In this document: one piece after another, positions 21,873-31,890 of the stretch
Numbering within the stretch: position 1 is the first letter of the stretch
Layout: each line of letters starts with the position of its first letter
NCBI GenBank assembly: GCA_001972305.1
Contig: BDDD01000881.1
Location: 1-64,000 of the forward strand
Direction: 5' to 3'
Origin: Cephalotus follicularis
Lineage: Eukaryota > Streptophyta > Magnoliopsida > Oxalidales > Cephalotaceae
Length of the DNA stretch: 64,000 nt
The notes under the pieces: generated by a model
The model's database searches: none
The model's input: only the letters and a program-made list of their open reading frames with translations
What the model was told of the DNA's origin: nothing
Made by a program: the position numbers and the translations under genes

Positions 21873-22085
21873 AGAACAGTCGGCTGTCTCTGTGGACAGT
21901 CGGCTGGAATGGATGAGTAGCCGACTGCCATATGAATGCAGTCGACTGCCCAGGTTCAATAGTCGACTGGAGGGATGAACACAGTCGACTGCCTGCACTT
22001 TAGATTGAGTAGTCGACTAGACCTTTTGAATAGTCGACTGTCTTGCTTCCCCAGTCGACTGGAGCCCTGTATTAGTCGACTGTTT
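21873..22085 (+). repeat. GTCGAC palindrome cluster, CAGTCGACTG type (A2 LTR)
   Basis: This is the densest cluster of this type: at least seven exact GTCGAC copies and three CGGCTG or CCGACTG variants in 210 bases, 12 to 27 bases apart, with unrelated text between them. Confidence 0.88.
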
Positions 22086-22460
22086 TACCCAAAAATGTAC
22101 TATTTTCAACTGTTTTGATTCGTTTGATCCCCGAATCGATCCGAGTCTTCACCAAACACTGTTATGAGTCTGTTTAATACTTCTGATATGTCTTAGACTC
22201 TTATACGTATGATTTTGAATGTCTCTTTAGATTGATTGTGATTCAAGTGAAGTTTGGTTTAAGTCATCTATTCGTAAGTACTTGTGAGCCCATGAGGTAT
22301 GGATTTTCTGTTCCTTGGTTATCTAATATTCGAACTGAAAACAGTTTTAGTAAGCTTCTTCGTTTATGAAATTGAGAATGTTTTATGACTTTGACATGTT
22401 TTGCAATTAAAGTTGGTTTGATATTTAAATGATTCCGACTTTATCCATACGATATGAAAT

Positions 22461-22510
22461 GATACGATATGTTATGATACGATATGTTATGATATGATAT
22501 GTTATGATAC
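22461..22510 (+). repeat. 15-bp tandem repeat in A2 LTR
   Basis: Unit GATACGATATGTTAT occurs three times (third with one change) plus a partial fourth. Confidence 0.9.
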
Positions 22511-22608
22511 CGTTGTGAACGGTATTCTGAATATCTTGTGAGGAAACATATTTTATGTGATTTGAATTGATTTTGATAAATCAATTATTTTTTAAATAAA
22601 TACTGAGT

Positions 22609-22745
22609 ATTCTACCCACCTATGGGGCGTACCATAGGCACGTCGTAGGCCTGGCACTGGGACGTGACACTTCCGTAGCGGTGTGATTAGACTACGACGT
22701 CTCTGAGTGTATGAACGAATCCCATGAGGTGGATTTGTGGATCCG
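22609..22745 (+). other. Conserved hairpin block of family A LTR (copy 2)
   Basis: CCTATGG/CCATAGG form a 7-bp stem. ACGTCGTAG (22640-22648) and CTACGACGT (22692-22700) form a perfect 9-bp stem around about 43 bases. Confidence 0.65.
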
Positions 22746-23535
22746 CTATGTATGATAGAGGCGTATGAATCGATTCTAGTTTATGTGATCTGAGGTTAAT
22801 GATCAAATATGTGATCCGATGTGTGATTCGGATATGTGTATGTGAGAATTGACTTGTGTAGTGTCGTACACTTCAATTCTAGTGGGCATGTGGAATTAGC
22901 GCCTCCCTTGCCAAAATTTATGATATGTGATATGTATATGGCTCAGTATGTTTTATGAACTATGATTTGTGATTTAAGATTTGTAAATCGAAAATAATGT
23001 TTTGAAACGTTCCGTAATTGTTTCGAAATATATGCAATTGTTATTTGAATATGATTAAACTGTTTAAGATTTCTATTACGTTATTATTGAAATATTAATG
23101 TTTTTTTAAATTACCGTTTACTGTTTTATTTCCCTTATCCGTACTGAGGTTTGCTCAGCCGCGTTTTTTTTTTCTTCCATGCCGCAGGTTTACAGGAGCA
23201 GCGGGGAAAAGTGTGATGAGTGATGACCACCTTTTGTGTTAGGATCCCTAGGAGTGTGATCCTTTTGTTTTATGTTTAGTGGTCAGAAACATTGATAATT
23301 ATGTTTTATGTTTTAAATTGGAACTGGATTATAGTTTGAGTTTTCCGTAACTGAATAACATACTTAATTGTTAAGTTTTTTAAGTTATAACGTTAAGATA
23401 AGACTGCCACATTTTTGGCTGTTTTTGGCTAATAAAGCAATGTTATGATTCGTTAATTAATGTTTATGATCAGGTAAGTTAATGTTATGCTATGTTATGA
23501 CCCTGTGACGACTCCCGCCGTCCGGGGGTGTTACA

Positions 23536-24968
23536 AGTATGATGTGTGCACGTGCGTGTGTGGAATGTGCTTGTGATTGATACAGTACCAGTAGTCCCCT
23601 GATAATTGTTGATCCTTAGAGTATGATCTTTTGTTGATCTTTGAATCCTTGGCATGTTCTGACATATAACCTGTTGTTTATCTTCTTTCGTTGAGATCGG
23701 TCATTGAGTTGGTAGCTCTGACGTCTCCTCGGGTTTCCTTTTTATCGATATCTTTGTATATTTTCACCTCTGCCTTGTTTTGTTGAGCAGTGGATATGGG
23801 TTGTCCTTCGGCCCAGTTGGGGCAGGGCACGTTTACCTTGGCTCTTGGCACCCCGGTGGAAGTGGGTTTGCCCAGGATATTCCTTGATCTTACTCACTAG
23901 TTAGTTGGACTAATCCCCTCTCAGTTTTGTGTGCAGAGGAAGCGGGGTAGCAGGGTTCTTAAGATCCACTAAGGATAGCATCTTGAAAGAGGTAGACGCC
24001 TGACGCAGCACCTTAGGATGGCTCCTAGGCCATGGGCACCTTCATGCATTTGGGGACATTCTTTGGGTTTTTGTATAGATTTGTTGATGTCTATGTCTTG
24101 TAAATCCTCTTTTTCTAAACATGTATATGACTTCTTGGATGTTGTGGGTCCTTGGCATTTTTCCCGGGACCGTATATAATTCACTTATTGTTTTATATAC
24201 TTAGTTGTTATGAGTTGTTTACCCAGCCTTGTCATTGTTTATGTTAAGCGTTCAGGGTGCAGGGACGACATATGAGTTCGGGGGTCGTTTGACCCTGGGC
24301 AGAGGAGCAGGTCTCCCCAGCCCTGGCCCTGGTGAAACTTCAATGTTCTCCCCATGGTTTTTTGTGCCTGGCACCTCTCCTGAGATGCCGGGGGAGGGGT
24401 GGCAATGTTCATGGTTAGTCAAACCTTAGGTTGACCTCGCAACTCGGGCTCGTTGACCCTAAGCTGAGGTCTGGTGGCATCCACGGGTATTTGTCCCCGG
24501 GCATGGTCGCAGGCGTTAAGGGAGAGTAAGAAGTTTTCCTTAGTTTTGCCCGTCCTCCCGACCTCGGATCAACTCGGTCCCTGAAGATGTTTTGTCGGGT
24601 GAGTCCTGGTGGATCCCTTGGTTACCTGGCCGGGGTGAGATTCCATCTCCTTTGTGTAAGTTGAGTGTTGGAGGGACCTCGGGTAGTTGTCCCATGCTTG
24701 GCGTTTGTCCCCGGGCCCTTGTGTTGATCCCAGGCTTAGCTTATGTTAAACGTTGTCGTTTCCTTGTGCACGAGCATTTCTTGTTTCTATGGCTTAGGTG
24801 CGTTTGGCTTGGGGAGCGTGGCTCTCCTCCGTAGCGTGTTTTAACGCATGCCCTTGGCCTTACTATTAGTCTTTGTTTGTTGGGGTTTTGGTTAGGGATC
24901 CAGGTGGGGGATCCTTCCACCTGGCACGGCCGTCCTCGTGCGGAGGTGCTCAGGAATGGGGCGTGTCA
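23536..24968 (+). repeat. LTR F, right part (probable)
   Basis: GC-richer sequence ends GGGGCGTGTCA at 24968. It directly follows the A2 LTR end and abuts a D LTR fragment. Assignment to LTR F rests on summed length (about 2.7 kb with 13969-15238) and terminal bases, not on a second intact copy. No coding sequence is seen. Confidence 0.5.
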
Positions 24969-25335
24969 TTATTCCTACTTACCCGAGTGAGGAAAAAGGC
25001 TAACCCCTACAATTTCATATTGATGAAGGCGTTGGTCAAGTGCGGTTGAAGCTTTATTGGAGAGCTTGTATCTTGTTTAAGGTTGTTATTTTACTATGTC
25101 TTGTATTGAAATGAACGATCATACTCCATTGTTGTTATTTTACATTTTCAATATGTAAAAGGATAATTGTTGGTATTGTATAAGCACGTAGTATGGGTTG
25201 CGTGCGGATAATTTTTATGATCCGGCAATGGAATGCTTCCTCTATTGTTTAATGAATTTTGTTTAAATGTTGAATGCTGGATTATTTTAACTGATATCTA
25301 CATATATGTTGTCTTGTGGGAAACGGGGTGTGACA
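24969..25335 (+). repeat. Tail of a family D LTR
   Basis: The sequence closely matches 9999-10365: TTACCC/GGCTAA block (24979-25003), stem-loop (25184-25205) and GGGGTGTGACA end. No primer-binding site follows, so it is a right LTR or a solo LTR remnant. Confidence 0.8.
25184..25205 (+). other. Conserved LTR stem-loop, D copy 2
   Basis: Perfect stem GCACG/CGTGC; loop TAGTATGGGTTG. Confidence 0.6.
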
Positions 25336-25734
25336 CATATTATGCCATATATCTGTCAACTGGGCTAGTAATGGGATGGCTAATCATAAAGACTTTCAAA
25401 CCCCTCTAATCAACTAAATATCAAGTGGTAAAGAACCTGGACATAAGCACGTATCCGACCGTTGCCTTCCGTCATTGCTATTGATATGAGGAACCTTGTC
25501 AAAAGCTCATAACTTGTTGGGTAAACCCAACTTTTTCTTAAGATAAATTTTGTTATATCAATTGAATATGGGATATGCATTAGTGATGGGCTATTGATAG
25601 AGCTTTGTTGGGTAAACCCAAGTGTTATATCTTTGTCCACCATTATTATTAATGATGCGTTCAACTTGAAATAGCATACTTATGTCTTGATGAGTAAACT
25701 CATGGCCATATAGTACCTATAGGCTACAACAATG
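25336..25734 (+). other. Copia leader fragment, left of element B
   Basis: Noncoding. It contains two TTGTTGGGTAAACCCAA phrases, one of which recurs at 34780 beyond element B, so the two sides were once continuous. The part around 25440-25510 resembles 41160-41230 in another copia leader. Confidence 0.6.
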
Positions 25735-25926
25735 TGTAACGCCTGCGATTTTTGCATAATGTAATATTTGAATTTCAAATGTAATCTTATAATGGAATTA
25801 ATGAGGATAGCGAAAATCCTGACTTTGATGACGTTTTCCCCTTTTTATGAAGTTGCATTTTGAAAGAGAAAAATGTTAGAATGTTAAAAGGAGCATTTTA
25901 AGTCAAAACGACGCAGTTTTGGGTTA

Positions 25927-27295
25927 AAAGCGTTGACGCCTTTATTAAAGCGTCGACGCATGTGGGACCAAAAGCGCACGTAAACTCATGCGCATGCATG
26001 TCGATGCTTGTTGATAGCATCGACGCCTTTGAGGTAAAACGTTATAAGCATCAACGCCTGCATGTAAATGTCGACTCTTAGAGTTGCATATCAGACACGT
26101 TCTGATGCTGACAGAAACGTGGTGCAACAGGGCATGTTAAGGCATTGATCAGACACCTCACATGCGAAGGGATGACGTGCTATACATGGACCAAGCTTCC
26201 CAGGTCTTCCAAGACTGATATAATAGAAAGGAGAAGGCATGTGAGTGCATGCAACTGGAAATGATGCAAGGGGATGACACCTGGTGCGCCATGCAACCAG
26301 GTGTGATGAAGGAGTGAGTTTAGCATTGATGTAGACAAAAACAAAAGTTCTATCTGCATAAAACTCATTCTCTCCCTAAACCGAACCTAGAGGAAAAAAG
26401 AGAAAGCAAAGAAACAGTGTGTGTTGACAAGGAAAACAGTGAGAAATCAGCAAGGGAGGAGAGGACCAGAAACCTCCATTCTTGAACCACCATTGTTGCA
26501 CAACTGAGAGCTTGGAGATTGTGGCTTGCACCTGCAGGACTGAGTGGAGCTGCTGTGGCTGGAGTTTGGGACTTAAAGAGCTGGACATTCTAGTTCCTAA
26601 CGTGGAACAAAAGGTAGGGGAAATCGTAGTGAATTTATACATGCAAAGTTGGAATTTAAGTTACTGTTTTGTCATGGCTGTTATGCATGATTTGTGTGTT
26701 AATTTCGGATTGTTGGATTGCTGGATTGTCAAGATGTTTACTATATCCTGTAAACTGATCATGCATATGTAATCTAAGTCCATAATCGAACTGGATTTGC
26801 ATGATTATTGAATTGTTTCCCCTGGGTTAATTGGAACGATGAACATGGTTGTTCTGGACTGCCTAAGCGTCGACTCTCATGCTATAAGCGTCGACGCCAT
26901 CGTGTGTTAAAGCAATAGACATCGACGCTTAAATAAAAACTTTGATGCCTTATATGAACTTCTACAGAACTCTGTTATCCGTTGTGGGTTGCATATGATA
27001 CTCACTTGTGGTTTGCATGACTAGTTCATGGTTTGATGAAATGGTTACATGTATTGATAACCTGATGTGCGTACTACGCCTATAAGGAATGTTTCTGAGA
27101 TTGCATGTAAGTTTGGGGGTTGGATTTCCCCTTGGAATCGAGACTGGTGAAGTGATATATCCTGATATCACAAAAGCGTCGACGCCTTTGGGAAAGCGTC
27201 GACGCTTGTGGTTTTACTGCGCCTGGGATTGAATTCAAGGAACGTTAACGCTTAGAGGACATAAGCGTTGACGCCCAACGGATAAGGGTAGATGC
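25927..27295 (+). repeat. Three GTCGAC palindrome clusters, GCGTCGACGC type (B left LTR)
   Basis: The clusters are 25927-26095, 26865-26950 and 27173-27295. Each holds four to six copies or variants of GCGTCGACGC (often followed by CTT or written AGCGTTGACGC). All three recur in the right LTR at 32085-32240, 32980-33090 and 33310-33440, where the middle cluster has one extra unit. Confidence 0.85.
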
Positions 27296-28422
27296 TTATG
27301 CCCTTGGTTTGGATAGCTTGACTCAAATTGGACCCGTTAATTCCAAAACGACTCTAGATACGACTGTAGGCTCGTTTGACCGTATGATTGAATTACACTT
27401 GCATTGCATTGAGTCTGGATTGTGGATTGTTGATTGAATTGTAATGTTACTTGCTTGAAAAATGAATTATTATTTTTAGGGAGTTGCACACATTGTTTAT
27501 TATAAATCATTATTTTGTATAAATTGCTATGTTCAACCGAAATGAAATCTTGAAAATGGATTAAAGCATGTTTTGAATAAACATACAGTTTAAAAGGATT
27601 GTTACATATTTTGACAAATATTTTGTTTCAAGTATTTTATAATGCATAATTTACTTTGAAAAATGGATTGTTATTATTTTCGACAAATATATATGTTTTC
27701 AAGTATTTATCTTCATAAATGGCTTGAATTGGATTGTGGATTGTGGATAGTTGTTGTTAGTCGGGTGGTTGAGATTGCCATGGACGGCTAATGGCGGATT
27801 TCTGTCTAGGTGCCAGGAGTTGGCTAGAGCTACCCATGGTGGATTGGTTACTTAGCTGCGCACTAGTAACATTGGATTGGGGTTTGCTCCGTGTTTTTCG
27901 GGAGTCGGGACAGGAGTGAGGAGTACAGCATCTGGGCTAGGAGGTGGTGGTGTCTTCGTAGCATTTGTCTGCATATTTGATTGTTGGATTGTAGCCACTC
28001 GGCATGTTTGCTATATTGGGAGGACATACATGTATATAGACACAGATATATGTATTATTATCGGATACTATGTATTGCATGCACGATTGCATACATTACA
28101 TGACATGCATTACCTTTGATCCTGAATTGCATTTATGACTTTACTACTTAGCTGAGTGAGGACAAAGGCTAACCCCCTACTATTTCAGATTTATGCAGTG
28201 GGTACTATGTTTGCTGCGCTCTTGGGACTGAAGAGAAGACTGTGATGGCCTCTCTTATATTTTGTATTTGGATATTGAACAATGTTTTAATTATATTTGG
28301 GATTACTGTATCCATGATAAAACGCTTATCATGTTTAATGGGCAATTGGTTTTGTATTATTACTCACGCTCCGTTTGAGGGCAATCGACTATGATGTTGA
28401 GTATTGTTATGAAACAATATAT

Positions 28423-28448
28423 TGTCACGTAGTATGAGATGCGTGACA
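28423..28448 (+). other. Conserved LTR stem-loop, B left LTR
   Basis: Perfect 7-bp stem TGTCACG/CGTGACA; loop TAGTATGAGATG. Confidence 0.68.
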
Positions 28449-28606
28449 TGTGTTTAAATTCATCTTCTTTGTATAATGCTTCCGCAAGATTTGATAAGTT
28501 CCGAAAGTGTTAATTTATTCGTAAAATTGCATAAGCTGGATAATGTTATGTTAATTGCTTTTACCACTTAAATGTTGTTTATCGAAAACGGGGTGTGACA
28601 ATGGTG

Positions 28607-28620
28607 GTATTAGAGCTTAT
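28607..28620 (+). promoter_or_regulatory. Primer-binding site of element B
   Basis: TGGTATTAGAGCTT is one base off the initiator-methionine tRNA complement and lies four bases after the LTR. Confidence 0.85.
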
Positions 28621-28842
28621 AGTTAATTATAGGCTATCGATGGGATGCTATCCTTGGCAACCAAGTTATTTCATACTACAATAGTGGAATTCGAGCATAT
28701 TCCTTATATGCTTAAATTGAATAAGGAATTTTTCTAGGCTAATAAATTCCTTGGCAATTAAGTAGGTGTTCCTATAAGGAAAGTTCCTTGATAATTTGAG
28801 ATTGTCTCTGATGATTGATGTCATTTTATTATAGGAACAATA

Positions 28843-29606
28843 ATGGATAGAAGAAGGACACGTGCAAGAGCTAGAGCTACTGAGGCAAATGTTGGGGGAG
28901 AACTGGAGAATAATGTTCACCAGCAAGGAAATGATGGAAGGGATTCGCTGGATCGAATGGCCGACTACTATCAACAGCAGATGGTTGTTAACGCAGCCAA
29001 CATAGAGGAGATGCGACGATGATATCGGATTGTGTAAAAGACCATTTCCAACAGCAGATGTCTGCTAGTATGGCTCACCTGGAGGATTTACGGTAGTTGT
29101 GTGTTCGAACCAAGCAAGGTAAACGGACTAGGCCAACTCCGTCAGAGTGGCAAGATGGTGACACTTCAACCAAGTCATCAGGGAACATCTCTCAGCAAAT
29201 GGCCGCTCGAGGAACTCTTGGTCAAGGGAGTAAGGTGAAACCTTGGAATTGCTTTCATTGTGGTCGTGCAGTCCACTTGCAGAAAGATTGCTGGAAGCTG
29301 AACGGGTTGTGCTTAAGTTGTGGAGCATCTAGCCACATGAAGAGAGATTGCCGGAGAGGTCGGGAGACTATGCCCACTCGTCCTATGGGTGATAGCAGTG
29401 CTACAGCTAGACCTTTGGAGCGGAGGGATACCGGCAAGGGTATCATGAAAGGTAAGGTTTTCACTCTTACTTTCAAGTCTATTCTGTTATCGAAAGTACA
29501 CAATATTGTTATTGATCGAAAGTGTCATCAATTGACTGGACTGTTTATGACTGTAATTGAATGGATATGGGCAGATGTTAAGTTAGAACCTTCTGGGGCT
29601 AACTAG
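28843..29606 (+). pseudogene. Element B gag pseudogene
   Basis: ATG at 28843 opens MDRRRTRARARATEANVGGE and stops at TGA near 29020. The central gag domain is deleted. The C-terminal part (29097-29606) has two zinc knuckles: CFHCGRAVHLQKDC, in which the usual GH is VH, and CLSCGASSHMKRDC. It ends in VFTLTF, just where protease should begin. Confidence 0.83.
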
Positions 29607-29784
29607 CGTGTACTAGAACGGATGATAGATTGGCTTAGAGATCTCACGAATAATTGTTGGACAACTAAAGGGACGAATGACCTTACGTACATACGATGGG
29701 GTAGGATGACATGTATACTTAGCTACCTTCTAGGTCCCTATTATTCTGACGAATGAACATAGATCGTATCGCATCAATATGGGT

Positions 29785-31855
29785 TAGCAGGTTACTATCG
29801 GAGGTTCATCCAGAACTTCTCGAGGATTGTGGTACCATTAACGAAGTTGACCAAAAAGAATACTTTCTTCATTTGGGAAGAGTAGTGTGAGAATAGCTTT
29901 TGAGAGCTCAAGGACCGGTTGATTACTACTCCTGTCTTAGCATTACCCGAGGGTAGTGAGGATTTTGCGGTTTACAGTGATGCTTCGGGTAAATGTTTGG
30001 GTTGCATACTGATGCAATGAGGCAGAGCGATTGCATATGCTTCGAGAAAGTTGAAGCCATATGAAGAGAATTACCCGACGCATGATTTGGAGCTGGCAGC
30101 GATTATATTTGCGCTTCAGAAATGGGTCATTATCTGTATGGGGTGCAGTTTGAGATCTTCACTGATCACAAGAGCCTGAAGTATCTATTCTGTTAGGATG
30201 AGTTGAAGATGAGACAACGACGATGGGTGGAGTTCTTTATCGATTATGAATGTAGTATTGAGTACCATCCCGGAAAGGAAAACGTGGTTGCGGATGCCTT
30301 AAGTCGTAAAGCTCCGATTGTTAGCACAATGGTATCTCAGTGGAAGATGTTAGAGGACTTCCAGAGGTGGTCTCCATTTAATCTGTCACCGGGGGTCTTT
30401 ATGGCTAGCATGCCAGCGCAGCCAGCGCTACTGGATCATATAAAGGATGTACAGTCGTGTGATCCTGAATTGCTAAAGATTCGTGAGAATCTGGGACCGG
30501 AGTCAGATTTCCAGATGCATGCTGACGGTATCTTGAGATTTTGTGGACGGGTGTGTATTTCGGATAATGTTGAGATAAAGAGTGTGTTATTACATGAAGC
30601 GCATAAGTCGTAGTATGGCATACATCCTGGTAGCACCAAGATGTATCAAGACATGAAGAAGAACTACTGGTGGTCTGGCATGAAGAGGGAGATTGCTGAC
30701 TATGTTGCAAAGTGTTATACTTGCCAAAGGGTTAAGGCTGAGCATCAGAGACCATCAGGTTTGTTACAGCCTCTACCGATTCCGGAGTGGAAATGGGAAC
30801 ACATTACTATTGACTTTGTTTCTGGAGTTCCACTGACTAGACAGCATAATAATGCAGTGTGGGTCATCGTGGATAGACTCACAAAGTCAGCTTATTTTCT
30901 TCCTAAGCAAGTCATGGATTCGGCAAGCAAGTTAGCTCGATTATATGTGAGGGAGATTGTGAGGCTGCACGGTGTTCCGGTGAGCATCATCTGTGACAGA
31001 GATGCGATTTTCACTTCTAACTTCTGGAAGAGATTTCAGGAAGCTTTTGGGACGAAGCTGAACCTCAGCACAACTTTTCACCCACAGACCAATGGGCAGT
31101 CAGAGCGTACCATCCAGACCTTTGAGGATATGCTTCGAGCTTGTGTTATCGACTTTACTGGTACTTTGGAGGACCACATTCCTTTGATAGAGTTTTCATA
31201 CAACAACAGCTATCACTCGAGTATCGGTATGGCCCCATACGAGGAACTATATGGGAGGAAGTGTAGATCACCCGTCTACTAGGATGAGGTTGGAGAGCGA
31301 CCATTGCTTGGGTCGAATTTGGTGGAGGAAACTTCTGAGAAAGTGAAGTTGATCAAGGATAAACTACTTGCAGCTCAGAGTCGACAAAAGAGCTATGTTG
31401 ATAGCGTGAATAGGAGACCGTTGTCCTTCAATGTGGGAGATCATTTGTTTTTGAAGGTATCTCCGTGGAAGGGAGTACAAAGGTTCCGGAAAAAGGGCAA
31501 GTTAGCTCCATGCTATATTGGTCCTTTTGAGATTCTGGAGAGAGTCGGGGAGGTTGCTTATCAGCTCGCTTTCGCTCCTGCACTATTGAATGTACATGAT
31601 GTCTTCAATATTTTGATGTTGAGAGGACATATCCGAGACCCATCACATGTCTTGGACTATGGTTCACTTCCCGTGCAAGATGACCTAGCGTGCAAGGATT
31701 TACCGATGCGGATTCCTGATTGGAAGATGCAAGCTTTGAACCAAACCATTTCTATGGTGAAGGTTCAGTGGCAGTTTCACCTTCCTGATGAGGCTACGTG
31801 GAGCATGAGGATGATGTCCGCGAACGCTACCCTCATTTGTTCTAGTAATGTTTAA
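29785..31855 (+). pseudogene. Element B pol: RNase H, integrase, chromodomain-like tail
   Basis: Pol resumes at [13 protein letters not shown], so protease and nearly all of RT are gone. RNase H ([14 protein letters not shown]) has stops near 29885, 29900 and 30020 and a frameshift near 30121. From 30203 one frame runs on with TAG stops at 30611 and 31280. The integrase core keeps D (TIDFVSGVP), D (CDRDAIF) and E (QTNGQSERT). The C-terminus (31304-31855) ends in a diverged chromodomain-like segment (VKVQWQFHLPDEATW). Confidence 0.88.
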
Positions 31856-31877
31856 TTTTGAGGACGAAATTCCTTTG

Positions 31878-31890
31878 AAGGAGGGGTGGA
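31878..31890 (+). promoter_or_regulatory. Polypurine tract of element B
   Basis: GAAGGAGGGGTGGA, broken by one T, immediately precedes the right LTR. The GAGGACGAAATTCC segment before it is shared with element C. Confidence 0.8.

Larger units (their letters stand above)
15239..23535 (+). mobile_element. Ty3/gypsy Tekay-like element A2
   Basis: Left LTR remnant (15239-15468), primer-binding site, gag-protease-RT in one frame, an unidentified insertion plus assembly gap, the rest of RT, RNase H and part of integrase, then a right LTR lacking its start (about 20885-23535). Both LTRs end TGTTACA. The integrase C-terminus, polypurine tract and LTR start were lost in one deletion near 20885. It lies between two pieces that together resemble LTR F. 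Confidence 0.82.
20885..23535 (+). repeat. Right LTR of A2 (family A, 5'-truncated)
   Basis: The LTR ends TGTTACA at 23535. Blocks shared in order with the A1 LTR: pyrimidine-rich stretch (20990-21180), palindrome cluster (21873-22085), hairpin block (22609-22745), and the CTGAGGTTTGCTCAG hairpin near 23148. The first part is deleted. Confidence 0.82.
25735..28602 (+). repeat. Left LTR of element B
   Basis: The LTR runs from TGTAACGCC to GTGTGACA. It carries three GTCGAC-type clusters (25927-26095, 26865-26950, 27173-27295), the TTAGCT/GGCTAA block (28148-28172) and the stem-loop (28423-28448). Open frames inside are not genes. Confidence 0.9.

Noticed and set aside
24229..24834. Proline/glycine-rich frames in LTR F right part
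   Set aside because: GC-rich noncoding LTR sequence; no domain and no conserved start.
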